Shown here: piece after piece, positions 1 to 10,140 of the stretch
Position numbering within the stretch: the stretch's first letter is position 1
How the letters are laid out: the number at the start of each line of letters is the position of its first letter
Source of the DNA: Epiperipatus broadwayi
Taxonomy: Eukaryota > Onychophora > Udeonychophora > Euonychophora > Peripatidae
Reading direction: 5' to 3'
Assembly: GCA_028023455.1 (NCBI GenBank)
Contig: JAQFVV010006337.1
Coordinates: 700,001-764,000 of the forward strand
DNA length: 64,000 nt
Translations under genes and position numbers: made by a program
The notes under the pieces: model-generated
Databases searched by the model: none
Told to the model about the DNA's origin: nothing
Seen by the model: the letters and a program-made list of their open reading frames with translations, nothing else

Positions 1-621
1 AATCTAATAACTATAACAATAGAAAGTTCGCTCCTTTTATATTTTATGGTCCTTATCTTGCGGATTCAATCTACATTCTGAATTTCTGCTATTGGACAAT
101 TATTTCTTTTCTTTCGACTCTCTACACAGTTTCATTGGTCATTCTTTAGATGATTGCAAATTTCAATTTCTTTGTTAGAGTTATTTCACTAATTAGCCAT
201 TTAATGGAAATTTCTTATGTTTGTCATTAGCTCCCATTGTTTATTACATTCCTTTGATTATATTCCCTCTTTTTTTTATTATAAGACAAAACGAACTCCA
301 CCTTGCTTTTTTTTTTTTCTAAAAGCAATCTTAAATCAAATTTCAATTAAATCAAGTTTTAATTAAATCAAGTTTTTAATTCTTTAAGTTTTATTTAAAT
401 GTGATTCTAAAATTATATCTTATAAAACTGTCTAATTTATGCTTTTAACGATAAACCCTTCTATGATAAAAAAAAAAATTTTTTTATTTTACCCTACAAG
501 ACCTTTTATTTTTATTAAATATTTAAACAAATCTTTTATCAATTTATATTTCTCCAAAATTATGTGTAACTCCGAAGAAAACACACTCCTTCCTGATGTA
601 TCTCGGTACAATATATATATA
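1..621. other. AT-rich left flank, no gene seen
   Basis: No coding homology was recognised. It contains short homopolymer runs and a small direct repeat around 340-380 (a motif like TCAATTAAATCAAGTTTT twice). It ends in a short (AT)n run at about 609-621, which is the insertion site of the Gypsy element that follows. The AT run continues on the far side of the element at 13565. I compared this stretch by eye with the long LTR of the older element (18.8-22.1 kb) and saw no match. Confidence 0.6.
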
Positions 622-1950
622 TGTAACCATATATTTTAGCATAAAATATAATAATTGATGTAACTAGTATAAAAAATTTCTCTGTCTTCTTTGGTGATTT
701 GATTGGCTTGATTTGCACTTTGAACAGATTACTCTCTTATATTATTTTAATAAATTTAAATTTGCTTCGTTCCATATACTAATTCATATCAGAATGTTTA
801 ACTTTTTAAAAATTTTGACAACACATTAAATTTGGTAAAATAGTATTAAAATATAATATTTTGTTTTATTTGTTTAAAATGATCTTAAAAATTATTTCTA
901 TTGAATTAACAAAAAACCATTTGTTCAATTAAAATAAATTATTAAAAATAAATACAGTAATTACGTAAGCGTCTCAATGTAAAAAAAAGAAAAGAGCGCG
1001 AATTTAAGAGAAGATCGTCTGTTAGTTTGCTTTTGGAGGGAGAGAAAGAAAAAAGAAAATGGTAAAAAGGCAAATGGTGTAAATTTGATAAGCTTATTTT
1101 AAAATAGTTAACAAGTAAACGGATTACCACAAATTTTCTATAAACGTAAAAATAATATCGTGGTATTTAATTATAAGATGAATTGCTAAATTTAAAAGTC
1201 TGTTCAAGTCGGCTGGCCAAGTGGATCAAATCACCGGTAATAATTTCCCAATATTACATTTAAAATGTCGGAGCTTCCCAGTTTAAAAGAATTAATTGCA
1301 AGAATTTGGTATGTTTTAAAATGTTTATTGTTCTACAATTTGGAAAAATTAAATAAGTATTTTAATTACAGAAGTTTTATAAATATGAAAATTTGCTTTT
1401 TAAAAAAGAAGAAGTTTAAATTAAAGTAAAATGTTAAAGTTATCAACATAGTTTAATATTTCCGTTTCTAATTCTAATAAAAATATAGTATTGATTGATA
1501 TTTAACTTTATAATGCCAGTAATATATTTGCTAGTTAATTTGTTTGCCATTTGGATAATAAACAGTCTTCAAATAATTGATCAAAGCTATTTTCTAATTT
1601 TATCGTCAGTTTGGAATGATTAAATTAATTGCTGTAATTATTATTCCTAGATTTAAGCGTGGATAAATAAATATTTAGCATGGATGTGATAAACTTGGAA
1701 CATTTTTAATAGAGAAATGTAGAAATTAATAACTTATGAAAAACATTTTCATTTAAGTTCTGCGTGTCATGTTTTTGAAATTGTTTCATGTTTATGGAGC
1801 CACGTAAAATCGTTAATCTAATAGTGATTATAATAACTAACACAAATGGATAAAATTACATGTATGGAATTCAACTATAATTATAGCTATTACTTCGTAC
1901 ATTTATTGTTCGACACATCGTACATGGATTTCACGGATCATATTTGTAGT

Positions 1951-2072
1951 TATAAAATGCTATACAATCTAATTTGTGACACACACACCTGCTAAAATTC
2001 ATGTATTGAACTATAAAATGCTATACATTTAATTTATATCACACACACACCTGTTAGATTTTATGTATTTGA
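1951..2072 (+). repeat. LTR-internal 61-bp tandem repeat with TATAAAA
   Basis: TATAAAATGCTATACA occurs at 1951 and again at 2012. Both are followed by a (CA)n run and a CACCTG motif. The same pair is present in the 3' LTR near 11469 and 11530. The TATAAAA boxes make this a plausible promoter region, but the sequence does not show the transcription start. Confidence 0.6.
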
Positions 2073-2510
2073 TGAATAATTCATTACTTTAATTTTATCG
2101 TTATATGAACTTGCATGTGAAGTTCATAAGTTATATTTTATTAAGTTTAAATTAATAGGGGTTGAATAAAATATTTATTCAAGAGAATAGCGCTTGCGAA
2201 AAAGCTTGAAAAGTACTAAATGAATTCATGAGATGTATCAATCTTTGTGAGGTATTTTGTGAGTCTTTCCAGATTTATATTCCTATACTAATATTACTTA
2301 TATTGTATTACACATGTTTTATTTTAAGCAAGATAAGTTAGTACATTAGTTGTCCTGATTAGTGTAACATTTTATTATGCAAGAACCCACATTTGCTAAA
2401 GTGTTAGTGTTTTCTGAATGATCAGAATAACTGAGGAGGATGATTTTGCACTTTAATGTGAAGTAAATAGTAATGTTGTTTTATAATGTTGAAAGGCATT
2501 AATCTGTGCC

Positions 2511-2585
2511 GGTGGTTAATCCGCAGATTATTTAATTGCCATTTTTTGTATTTTACACTCATTCCAGCGCTGGTGGTTAATCCGC
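2511..2585 (+). promoter_or_regulatory. Duplicated motif GGTGGTTAATCCGC in the LTR
   Basis: A 14-base motif occurs at 2511-2524 and 2572-2585, 61 bp apart, inside an otherwise AT-rich LTR. It is conserved in the 3' LTR near 12030 and 12091. Its GC-rich paired form suggests protein-binding sites, but no known factor was recognised. Confidence 0.35.
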
Positions 2586-4063
2586 GGAATTGTGTAATTA
2601 TACGTATTACTTTATGATGGTGTATCAATCCACAAAGCGTTTAGTATTATTTAATTCCTATGTGTAGATGAACGCATCCACAGGAATATGTTTTACTTCA
2701 TAGATATAAGTTGGGCAAAGTATTTTAGTTAATCTGCTAAATCATCTTCTTCCATTTGTAAGCATAATTCATAAGTTAGATCATCAAATTGTAGCAGGAC
2801 ATTCTATTCAAGTTACTTCATAATAATTAACTGTCGGTTGATTATTATTTACCGGAGTGTAAGTTTAAATTTTCATTTTATTTAATGATTGCATTATAGC
2901 TAAATCCTACAGATATAATATTATTTATTATATTATTATAATTTTACGGTATGGATTTATTGAATCTGGAAATGACGTTAAATACTTCATGAGTTGATGT
3001 TGAATTTAGTATAATTTGCTCAAGATTCATTATATCAAATTGAAATAAGGTATGATTAGGTTTTTAAAACCGTACCTATGATATGTTATTGAAGAAAGTC
3101 GATGGAATTATAATTTATTTATTTTATTTGTTTATTTATGTCTTTAATTATAACATTAGAATTAATTACTTATTATTCATAAATTTGTAAATAAACGTTG
3201 ATTTATAATTAAACTTACTGTGCCGTTGCTATGTGTCATTCTTAAAATCAGAAATCATAAACCTTGGATAGAGCATACATTGAAGTACATACTATTGTCA
3301 ACATGATATAAGAGTTTAGTGATATTTTGAGAAAACATTTGGATGCTTTTAGTCTTTGGTAGTTTATGATGTGTAGGGTACAATAAAATCCCATTTACCT
3401 TTTCCATCATTTTGGCTTTGCGTAGTTGATTCTAGTATACAATACAAATTGATTAGTAAACCTGTAAACAGATTTACCAAATAATGATATGATTGAATAT
3501 ATTTACTTAACATTTTAAATTGTCATTTGTCAGTATAAAAAGAGTCTCAGTGATATAGTAAACTATAAAAAAAGAACCCAAGTATTTATGTTTATTTATT
3601 GCAAAGCTTTACCTGGACTAGCATTTGTATTAAAAATCATATAGATGGTTTAAAATTTCATAATCTTATGTAGTTCCACAAATTATGCCATCTTGTACAT
3701 GGTCGGCCATCGGGTCTCATACAATAAAAATCGCAAATTAAGGTTTGTAACATAATAACATTGCACTTATAATTTGTTTACTGTATTTTATCATACTACT
3801 ATGATAGGTCATCGCGGTACACCCTGGCTGCGATCAAATTAAATCATAAAAGTTTATGTTAGATCATTAGTTTGGTCTGTGGTAAGTTGCTCTAGATGTT
3901 GGTTGTGGTCTTTGGTGCATAAAATAGATAGCATAATATGCTTTTGGATACAGCTCTTAATAGCTGACAATGTGTAGCGGGAATTGATCAGTGATCGAGG
4001 TTACGATTCTCAGTGCACTTACGTTACGTAGTTGGGACCATACATACGAGATAGAGGGTTACA

Positions 4064-4651
4064 AATTTTTGGCACCACAACGTGTTCGGCCCGATATGTT
4101 GAGGTTAGACAGTCATTATAAGTGTGCAATTACAGTTTTTAGCACTTTATAAACATGCGACTTGATTAATTGATTGTTGCAGAGTACAATATGGTAATGT
4201 GTGAACTGAATTAATTAATGATTGTTGATTACAATTTTAATTTCCCATATTACAAGAATATTATCATGTGACAAATGCTCTATCATGGTGATAAAATATT
4301 GTATGTTTTATTGCTATATATTTCTCCAAATTAATTATATAAGATTTCTGATGACAATAGCAATCGTATTCCAAGATATACCAATATTTATGATTGAATT
4401 GGGAGAAGTTGAAATTATCAAGGGTTTATAAAGTAGTTGTTGTAATACTGCAAATATTTAAAGTGGGGGTTCAGATTATTTTAGTGTGAATGTGATATAT
4501 ACCATCTGGGATAGATTATTGGTGGTGAGGATTTAGTGGTTGGTCGGCTTGAACAAGATTTTAATTGATCATTGTTATTAAAACACATATTTTAGGAAAG
4601 TAAAAATTTGGTTTCACAAAATATTGAAATAGTTGTTATAAAATACCCAAA
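4064..4651 (+). other. Primer-binding-like site and untranslated leader
   Basis: Directly after the LTR comes a short AT spacer and then TGGCACCACAACGTG from 4070. The leading TGG is complementary to a tRNA CCA end, which is the usual form of a retrotransposon primer-binding site. I could not assign the primer tRNA. The remaining leader to the first gag ATG at 4652 is AT-rich and shows no gene. A small open frame at 4222-4431 has no recognisable content. Confidence 0.6.
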
Positions 4652-5458
4652 ATGAGTGATTCTGAAGAAATTAGTTATCCTGAAAGAACCCAAGAAGTTC
4701 CTGATCTTGATTTCCAACAACGGTTTATGTTGATGCTTCAACGCATAGAGATTGGAATGAATGAACAGTCTCTAAAAATGAATGAACAGTCTGAAAAATT
4801 GAATGAACAGTCTCTTTCCCAAAAAGAGATGTTAGAGTCTCACAAAGAGATGACTGAAAAATTAAATGAACAGTCTCTTTCTCAAAAAGAGATGACTGAA
4901 AAATTAAATGAACAGTCTCTTTCTCAAAAAGAGATGACTGAAAAATTGAATGAACAGTCTATTTCTCAAAAAGAGATGAAGACTGAAAAATTGAATGAAC
5001 AGTCTATTTCTCAAAAAGAGATGACTGAAAAATTGAATGAACAGACTGAAAAGTTAGATAGTTTTGAGAATAAAATGGCTGAAGTTCAGGAATTTGTGAA
5101 AGAAAAAATAGAAGCTGCTAGGGTAAAAACAATGGAGGAATTTAATCAAAAATTTCAATCCCTAGAAAATAGTTGTAAGGCAGCTAAAGGGGAGTCCGAT
5201 ATTAAATTAGAAGAAATTAAAGCTAATTTCTTCGATTATAAAAAGCACTTGGAAGTTCAGATAGAAGAAATTGGAAATAAGTTTATAACCCACGAGGAGA
5301 ATGTGGACACTAAACTCAAGGTGCTTGATGTGGCAATGGGTGACTCAAGGAGTCAGTTGGCACAAATAGTTAGTGAAATGAACTATAAAGTTCAAGAAGT
5401 AGAGTCTCAATCTGCTAAATCTATTGATAAAATTAAAACTGAAATGGAAAGTAAATGA
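4652..5458 (+). CDS. Gag N-terminal coiled-coil protein (268 aa)
   Basis: First ORF of the element, starting at an ATG in good context (AAAATGA) after the leader. The protein is almost entirely predicted coiled coil. Residues about 30-130 are tandem copies of a 14-residue unit (pattern EKLNEQSLSQKEMT, two heptads), and the rest is Glu/Lys-rich helix. No capsid, protease or zinc-finger motif is present. It most likely forms the N-terminal assembly part of Gag. The TGA stop overlaps the ATG of the next ORF as ATGA, and the coiled-coil character continues into that ORF. The split may therefore be a one-nucleotide lesion in a single ancestral gag, or a genuine stop-start arrangement. Ty3/Gypsy Gag usually starts with a shorter matrix-like region, so the extended coil is unusual. 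Confidence 0.8.
   Translation: MSDSEEISYPERTQEVPDLDFQQRFMLMLQRIEIGMNEQSLKMNEQSEKLNEQSLSQKEMLESHKEMTEKLNEQSLSQKEMTEKLNEQSLSQKEMTEKLNEQSISQKEMKTEKLNEQSISQKEMTEKLNEQTEKLDSFENKMAEVQEFVKEKIEAARVKTMEEFNQKFQSLENSCKAAKGESDIKLEEIKANFFDYKKHLEVQIEEIGNKFITHEENVDTKLKVLDVAMGDSRSQLAQIVSEMNYKVQEVESQSAKSIDKIKTEMESK
4795..5055 (+). repeat. 42-bp in-frame tandem repeats in gag
   Basis: Five or so copies of a 42-bp unit encode the 14-residue pattern EKLNEQS(L/I)SQKEMT. The copies are nearly identical at DNA level, which points to recent expansion. One copy carries an extra AAG codon (EMKTEK), so the frame is kept. Degenerate half-copies with only the NEQS core extend the array upstream to about 4754. Confidence 0.85.
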
Positions 5459-6696
5459 GTGAATCTGTAACAGAGAGCAGAGCAGAATTGGGTAGCATTA
5501 AAAAGATTTTGGAGGAAACTATCAATAGGTCTAAAGTAGAAAATAAAGAATTGAAAAAGACTAATGCTAAATTTAGTGGAGATTTAGAAATGATGCAAAA
5601 AGAGTGGAAGGAAATGAGGGATAAATGTCAAGAGTGGCCAAATGAATCAAATGAGTTTAAAGAAGGACAGAAACTAGAGGCAAAGATTGAAAATCTTCAG
5701 CTAAAAATGTTGGAAATTCAAAGGGCTCAAGAGAAAAATGATAATTTCATTGGTCAAAACACCAAGTATTATGTAGATGGGACAGAGACCTCTGTTAAAG
5801 AAGTAGTTGTATCGGATGGTAATTTTACTGGTATCCGCACAACTCCCATTTTCCAAAAACCATTAGAAATTGAATCTGTGGCCAATGATGTCAAGAACAC
5901 AGATATGTCTATGGGTGGATCTACAGCTCTTAAATTTCTAAAGATTAAGCCATTTAAAGGGGAGTATTTGGAAAACCCTCTAGAATTTCTTCAAAATCTG
6001 GAGGAATTGTTTACTTTATGTGCATTTTCAGAAAGAGAAAAACTGGCTATCTCCAGCAACCATCTTTATGCTGCTGCAAAAGATTGGTGGCAGTCTTTGT
6101 TTGATTGTCCTCAAACATATGGAGATTTTAAACATTTAATAATGTCAAGTTTCTGGGGTGAAGATCGTCAGGATAACATGCGTTATCAAATCACTCGAGA
6201 AAAGTACAATGCTAATAAAGGTAGCTATACTCAATTTTTTCGTGGACAGGCGGTCAAACTTAAAACTTTAACTGCTTTTCCATTATCTGAGCATCATATA
6301 GTCAGGATCTTAAGACATAACTTACCTCGACAGATTGAACAAGTTTTGATTGCTGCGGATAAGTATACAATTGATGAGGTGTCAGAGATCTTAGATGCAC
6401 TAGAGACAAGTGAATGTGACCTGGAAAACAGATATAGAGGTGGAAAGGATGCTAGAGCTTCTCATAACTGTTCCATTGCTAATGTTAATGTTGCTCCCAT
6501 AAGAAGTCCTTATCGTGATAACAGATACCAGAGTAGGAGTCGTAGTTATAAACGACCAAAATTTTATCATAGAGTTAATGGTCAACCTAGTCTAATTAAT
6601 AAGACCCAAGATAGAGATCAACCTTCTGTTAGTGGAATTAAACCACCTCACACAAAGGATATTAAGACAAATGTTAAAAGTAGTGCATTAAACTAG
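5455..6696 (+). CDS. Gag capsid protein (413 aa)
   Basis: Second ORF. Its ATG at 5455 overlaps the TGA of the previous ORF by three bases. Residues 1-100 continue the coiled coil. Residues about 158-345 match the Retrotrans_gag capsid fold: LKIKPFKGE near 162, the DWWQSL stretch near 210, a WGED segment near 234 and a long helical C-terminal half. The last 60 or so residues are basic, with an SRSRSYKRPKF stretch that could bind RNA. No CCHC zinc knuckle is present, although most Ty3/Gypsy nucleocapsids have one. The ORF ends with TAG at 6694-6696. The pol frame is already open from 6684, so the two overlap by 13 nt in the -1 relation. Capsid assignment is firm; the start used in vivo is uncertain. 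Confidence 0.88.
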   Translation: MSESVTESRAELGSIKKILEETINRSKVENKELKKTNAKFSGDLEMMQKEWKEMRDKCQEWPNESNEFKEGQKLEAKIENLQLKMLEIQRAQEKNDNFIGQNTKYYVDGTETSVKEVVVSDGNFTGIRTTPIFQKPLEIESVANDVKNTDMSMGGSTALKFLKIKPFKGEYLENPLEFLQNLEELFTLCAFSEREKLAISSNHLYAAAKDWWQSLFDCPQTYGDFKHLIMSSFWGEDRQDNMRYQITREKYNANKGSYTQFFRGQAVKLKTLTAFPLSEHHIVRILRHNLPRQIEQVLIAADKYTIDEVSEILDALETSECDLENRYRGGKDARASHNCSIANVNVAPIRSPYRDNRYQSRSRSYKRPKFYHRVNGQPSLINKTQDRDQPSVSGIKPPHTKDIKTNVKSSALN

Positions 6697-6728
6697 AAGG
6701 GGCCTCATGGAAAAGTTCCTCGCTGTGG
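6684..6728 (+). promoter_or_regulatory. gag-pol overlap, candidate -1 frameshift site
   Basis: The gag frame reads GCA TTA AAC TAG. The pol frame (one base back) is open from 6684 and has no ATG before the protease. Pol expression thus needs a -1 shift near the A-rich TTAAAC before the gag stop, or another mechanism. The heptamer ATTAAAC resembles the efficient TTTAAAC but breaks the XXX rule at its first base. No strong pseudoknot was identified by eye downstream, though GGGGCC lies a few bases on. Confidence 0.45.
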
Positions 6729-9700
6729 GTGCCTGTTGCTAACTTGGGGAGGAACCATATAGACAATGAAGAAGCATATGTAAATAGTATAGACCTTAAT
6801 ATTGATCTGTTGGAGCCTTATGAGGTTGTGGACCCTCCTATATTATATAGTTGTCCTATTGTCAAAATTTATATTGAAGGTGTTCTTGTTAATGCTTTGG
6901 TAGACTCTGGAAGTCAGGCATCAATATTGTCCTCGATTGTTTATGATAAAATTGTGGATGCAAATAAATCTGTACCTTTGCTTCCTGTAAAACCAATTCA
7001 GGTTACGCTTGCAAATGGGAGAAAAGCAAAACTTATGAATAAGCAAACCTGGCTTAACGTAAAAATTGGTGAGTCTGAATTTGGACATGTTTTCCTAATA
7101 ATGCCTAATCTTATTCATGAAGTTATCATTGGTTCTGACTTCATGAGTTTAAATAAATGCAATATTGATTTTAAAAACAAACTTTTTGCCTTTAATAATG
7201 ATTCTTGTCATTTTTATGATAATATAGATGTTCAATTGAATCAGTTAATGGTCATACACGATACATCAGTTGAATTGAACATAAAAATTAAATTAGATGA
7301 TTCTAACATTTTGGATATTGATTATAAAGAACAATTACATCAATTGATGATCCAGTACAAGGATATATTTTCAAAGATACCAGGCATTATTGGAGGATAC
7401 GTCCATCGAATCAAACTCAGGAATGAAGCACCATTCCAGCAGCGATCATACCCCATTCCATACCAATACCAGGCAGAAGTACAGCAGCAAATCAATAAAA
7501 TGATTGAATGGCATATTGTCAAGAAAAGCCCTTCAGCCTATGTCAATCCTCTTGTGATTGTAAGAAAAAGAAATGGATCAGTTCGGGTGTGCCTAGATGC
7601 ACGTGTGCTTAACCAATTAACCATTCCAGAACGTGATGTGCCTCCACCTATTCATGAACTTTTGATCAAATTCAAGGGCAAATATATTTTTTCAACTTTT
7701 GACTTGACGGCCAGTTACTGGCAAATTCCATTGCATACTGATGACCAAAAGTACACTGCTTTCCGTTTTGAAGGTCAATCCTATGTTTTTGAAAGGATGC
7801 CTTTTGGTTTAATTAACAGTGGAGCAGGACTTATTAGGTGTTTGGATAGAATTTTTTCCACTCAATTAAAGAAGAAAATAATTATGTATGTAGATGATAT
7901 CGTTATTGCGTCTGTAGACATCTATGAACATTTAAATGATTTGGGTTTATTCTTTTTTGAATGTCACACTAATAATATAAAAATTAATTTGGAAAAATGT
8001 ACATTGGCAGCCACTGAAATCACTTTTCTGGGGCATCTGGTCAGTGATCAGGGAATTAAACCCCATCCGGATAAAGTGACAGCCATTCAAAATTTTCCTA
8101 TCCCTAAAACTAAGAAACAGCTTAAATCATTCCTAGGCTTGTGTAACTATTATCACAAATTTTACCAAGATTTTTCCAATGATACCATGTCACTGTCATT
8201 ATTATTAAAAGGAAATGTGAAATGGAAGTGGAACAATGAGCATACATTAGAATTTAATAAGATAAAGGCTACATTCCTAAAAAAGGTCATTTTGGCTTAT
8301 CCAGATTTTGGCAAGATATTTTACTTACAGACTGACAGCAGTAATTTTGGATTAGGAGTAGTTCTCTACCAATTAGATGATTTTCAGAAACCTCAAATTT
8401 TGTACTTTTTGAGCAGGCGTCTAAAGGGGCCTGAACTAAATTACTCTGTTACCGAAAAGGAAGCCTTAGCGGTAGTCTGGGCTTTCCAGAAACTCCGTCA
8501 ATTTTTGCTGGGATCAGAGGTTGTGGTTTTAAGTGATCATAGGAGCTTAGAGTTCCTTAATAAAAGTTATTTAAACAATGAAAGGTTGGTAAGATGGAGT
8601 CTTTATCTCCAACAGTTTCAATACAAAATTCAATATTATGAGGGAGGTAAAAATGTCATAGCAGATGCTTTGAGCCGTAACCCTGTAGATTCATTGTCTT
8701 TTCATCCCAACCATCACAATATTGTAATTACAAATATTGAGTTGGTTACAGATGAAGCTATTGAAGGTGATTATAAGAACCTTGCAGTAGAACAGTCTCA
8801 AGATGTGAAATTTGGAAGAATAATTAAATTACTATCTGATCCTATTGTACCCAGAAGCCAGAATAGGAATATTACCCGAATTAAAAGTAGATACAAATTA
8901 TATCAGGGTATGTTGATGTATCAGACTATACCTAACAATGATAGCTCGTGGAAGGTAGTGATACCTAGGTCTATGACTAATCGGCTAATCTCTTATGTTC
9001 ATTGCAAATATGGTCATTATGGCTCACCAAAATTAGAGCACATATTGAAAAAGTATTTTTATTGGTCAAACATGTATACATCAATTGTAAGTCAGTTAAG
9101 ACACTGTGAGATTTGTCTGAAGTCAAAACATTCTGGAAAATCATATGCTGGGGTACTTCAACCTATTCTTCCAAAGGAACCTAATGAGATATTATCATTG
9201 GACTTCTATGGACCTCTTCCACCCTTTAATAAACAAAAATTCATCCTAGTTACCTATGATTTATTTACTAAATATGTATGTGCATATCCGGTTCCTAAGA
9301 CTGATGCAAAAAATGTCATTAAAAGTCTTAGCAATAGTCAATTTCCTTTGGTGGGAAAACCTATGTCTATTCTTACGGATCATGCTACTGCTTTTATTTC
9401 CAGCACATGGAGAAAGTGGATTAGAAGACAGAATATCCGACATATTATGAGTTCTATCAGAAATCCGCAATCCAACCCATGTGAAAGGGTGATGAGGGAA
9501 TTGAGTAGGCTATTTCGTGTCTATGTGAAGGATAATCACCGGTTGTGGGTAAAGAAGTTGCCTGAAGTTATCAATTACATAAACATTACCATGAATGAAT
9601 CCACAAAATTTGCTCCTATTAGGCTTCAATTTGGAATACAGGAGCCATTACTAATTAAAACTCCTTTACCCATCATTCTAGAAGAAATAAATAGTAATCT

Positions 9701-9986
9701 TGATATAGAAAAAGCCAGACGGAATTTAAGAAAAATGGGCCAAAAGCGCTCTAAACAGTATAAAGGTAAACCACATCCTTTTAAGGTCGGAGATTTTGTA
9801 TTTGTCCGTACTCCTCATGTTAGCAACTTAAAGAAAAACGAATTTAGAAAATTTTTAAGCTTATATAATGGACCTTTCATGATTGAAAGCCAGGTGGGAG
9901 AGAATGCATTTATGCTCTCAACCCCTGAAGGAATCCGAGGCACCTACAATGCACGTAGTTTAAAACCTGTACCTTCAATAAATTAG
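6684..9986 (+). CDS. Pol polyprotein: protease, RT, RNase H, integrase
   Basis: Positions are counted from a GTG codon at 6729, since no ATG start exists and expression probably follows a frameshift from gag. Protease: DSG at 59-61 and the flap-side GSDF at 135-138. Reverse transcriptase about 230-450: FDLTASYWQIPL near 324, MPFGL at 357-361, catalytic YVDD at 387-390, FLGH near 433. RNase H: TDSS at 535-538 (usual TDAS), catalytic E near 578, SDHRSL near 602, ADALSR to 650. Integrase: zinc finger H758, H763, C793, C796; core Asp 825 (LDFYGP), Asp 884 (LTDH), Glu 919 (NPCERV). A GPF module lies at 1048-1050, and there is no chromodomain. All catalytic residues are present and the frame is uninterrupted. 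The product would cleave Gag-Pol, copy the RNA and insert the cDNA into the host genome. The integrase motif QSNPCERVMREL resembles metazoan Gypsy lineages. Confidence 0.95.
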   Translation, partial: CIKLEGASWKSSSLWVPVANLGRNHIDNEEAYVNSIDLNIDLLEPYEVVDPPILYSCPIVKIYIEGVLVNALVDSGSQASILSSIVYDKIVDANKSVPLLPVKPIQVTLANGRKAKLMNKQTWLNVKIGESEFGHVFLIMPNLIHEVIIGSDFMSLNKCNIDFKNKLFAFNNDSCHFYDNIDVQLNQLMVIHDTSVELNIKIKLDDSNILDIDYKEQLHQLMIQYKDIFSKIPGIIGGYVHRIKLRNEAPFQQRSYPIPYQYQAEVQQQINKMIEWHIVKKSPSAYVNPLVIVRKRNGSVRVCLDARVLNQLTIPERDVPPPIHELLIKFKGKYIFSTFDLTASYWQIPLHTDDQKYTAFRFEGQSYVFERMPFGLINSGAGLIRCLDRIFSTQLKKKIIMYVDDIVIASVDIYEHLNDLGLFFFECHTNNIKINLEKCTLAATEITFLGHLVSDQGIKPHPDKVTAIQNFPIPKTKKQLKSFLGLCNYYHKFYQDFSNDTMSLSLLLKGNVKWKWNNEHTLEFNKIKATFLKKVILAYPDFGKIFYLQTDSSNFGLGVVLYQLDDFQKPQILYFLSRRLKGPELNYSVTEKEALAVVWAFQKLRQFLLGSEVVVLSDHRSLEFLNKSYLNNERLVRWSLYLQQFQYKIQYYEGGKNVIADALSRNPVDSLSFHPNHHNIVITNIELVTDEAIEGDYKNLAVEQSQDVKFGRIIKLLSDPIVPRSQNRNITRIKSRYKLYQGMLMYQTIPNNDSSWKVVIPRSMTNRLISYVHCKYGHYGSPKLEHILKKYFYWSNMYTSIVSQLRHCEICLKSKHSGKSYAGVLQPILPKEPNEILSLDFYGPLPPFNKQKFILVTYDLFTKYVCAYPVPKTDAKNVIKSLSNSQFPLVGKPMSILTDHATAFISSTWRKWIRRQNIRHIMSSIRNPQSNPCERVMRELSRLFRVYVKDNHRLWVKKLPEVINYINITMNESTKFAPIRLQFGIQEPLLIKTPLPIILEEINSNLDIEKARRNLRKMGQKRSKQYKGKPHPFKVGDFVFVRTPHVSNLKKNEFRKFLSLYNGPFMIESQVGENAFMLSTPEGIRGTYNARSLKPVPSIN

Positions 9987-10140
9987 GGGGATTTATATCG
10001 TGTAAATGTTATACCATATTCAGATTGATGATAAATTATAGATAGGATAATAAAAATAGTGACTTATGATGTACCTTAGTAGAGTTTGATGAAATGGAAT
10101 TCTGAAGAAAGATAAATTTTTTCCATAGGGGGGTGTAAAC
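9987..10140 (+). other. 3' untranslated region with polypurine tract
   Basis: This short gap holds no env ORF. AGGGGGG at 10127-10133 is the likely polypurine tract that primes plus-strand synthesis. It is followed by TGTAAAC and then by the LTR start TGTAACC, so seven bases separate tract and LTR. Confidence 0.7.

Larger units (their letters stand above)
622..4063 (+). repeat. 5' long terminal repeat (3442 bp)
   Basis: Begins TGTAACC and ends GGTTACA, and is repeated almost base for base at 10141-13564. Small ORFs within it (for example minus-strand frames near 0.95-1.13 and 2.4-2.6 kb) occur in both LTRs because the DNA is duplicated, and they look like chance frames. The LTR should hold promoter and polyadenylation signals. 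TATAAAA-like boxes occur in an internal repeat near 1951 and 2012. At 3.4 kb it is much longer than the few hundred bases usual for Gypsy LTRs. Confidence 0.95.

Noticed and set aside
942-2628. Small minus-strand ORFs in the LTR
   Set aside because: They recur at 10462 and 11940 only because the LTR is duplicated. The first differs by indels that alter its reading frame, and no motif is present.
9987-10140. Search for an env gene in the intact Gypsy
   Set aside because: Only 154 bp separate pol from the LTR, so no envelope is encoded.
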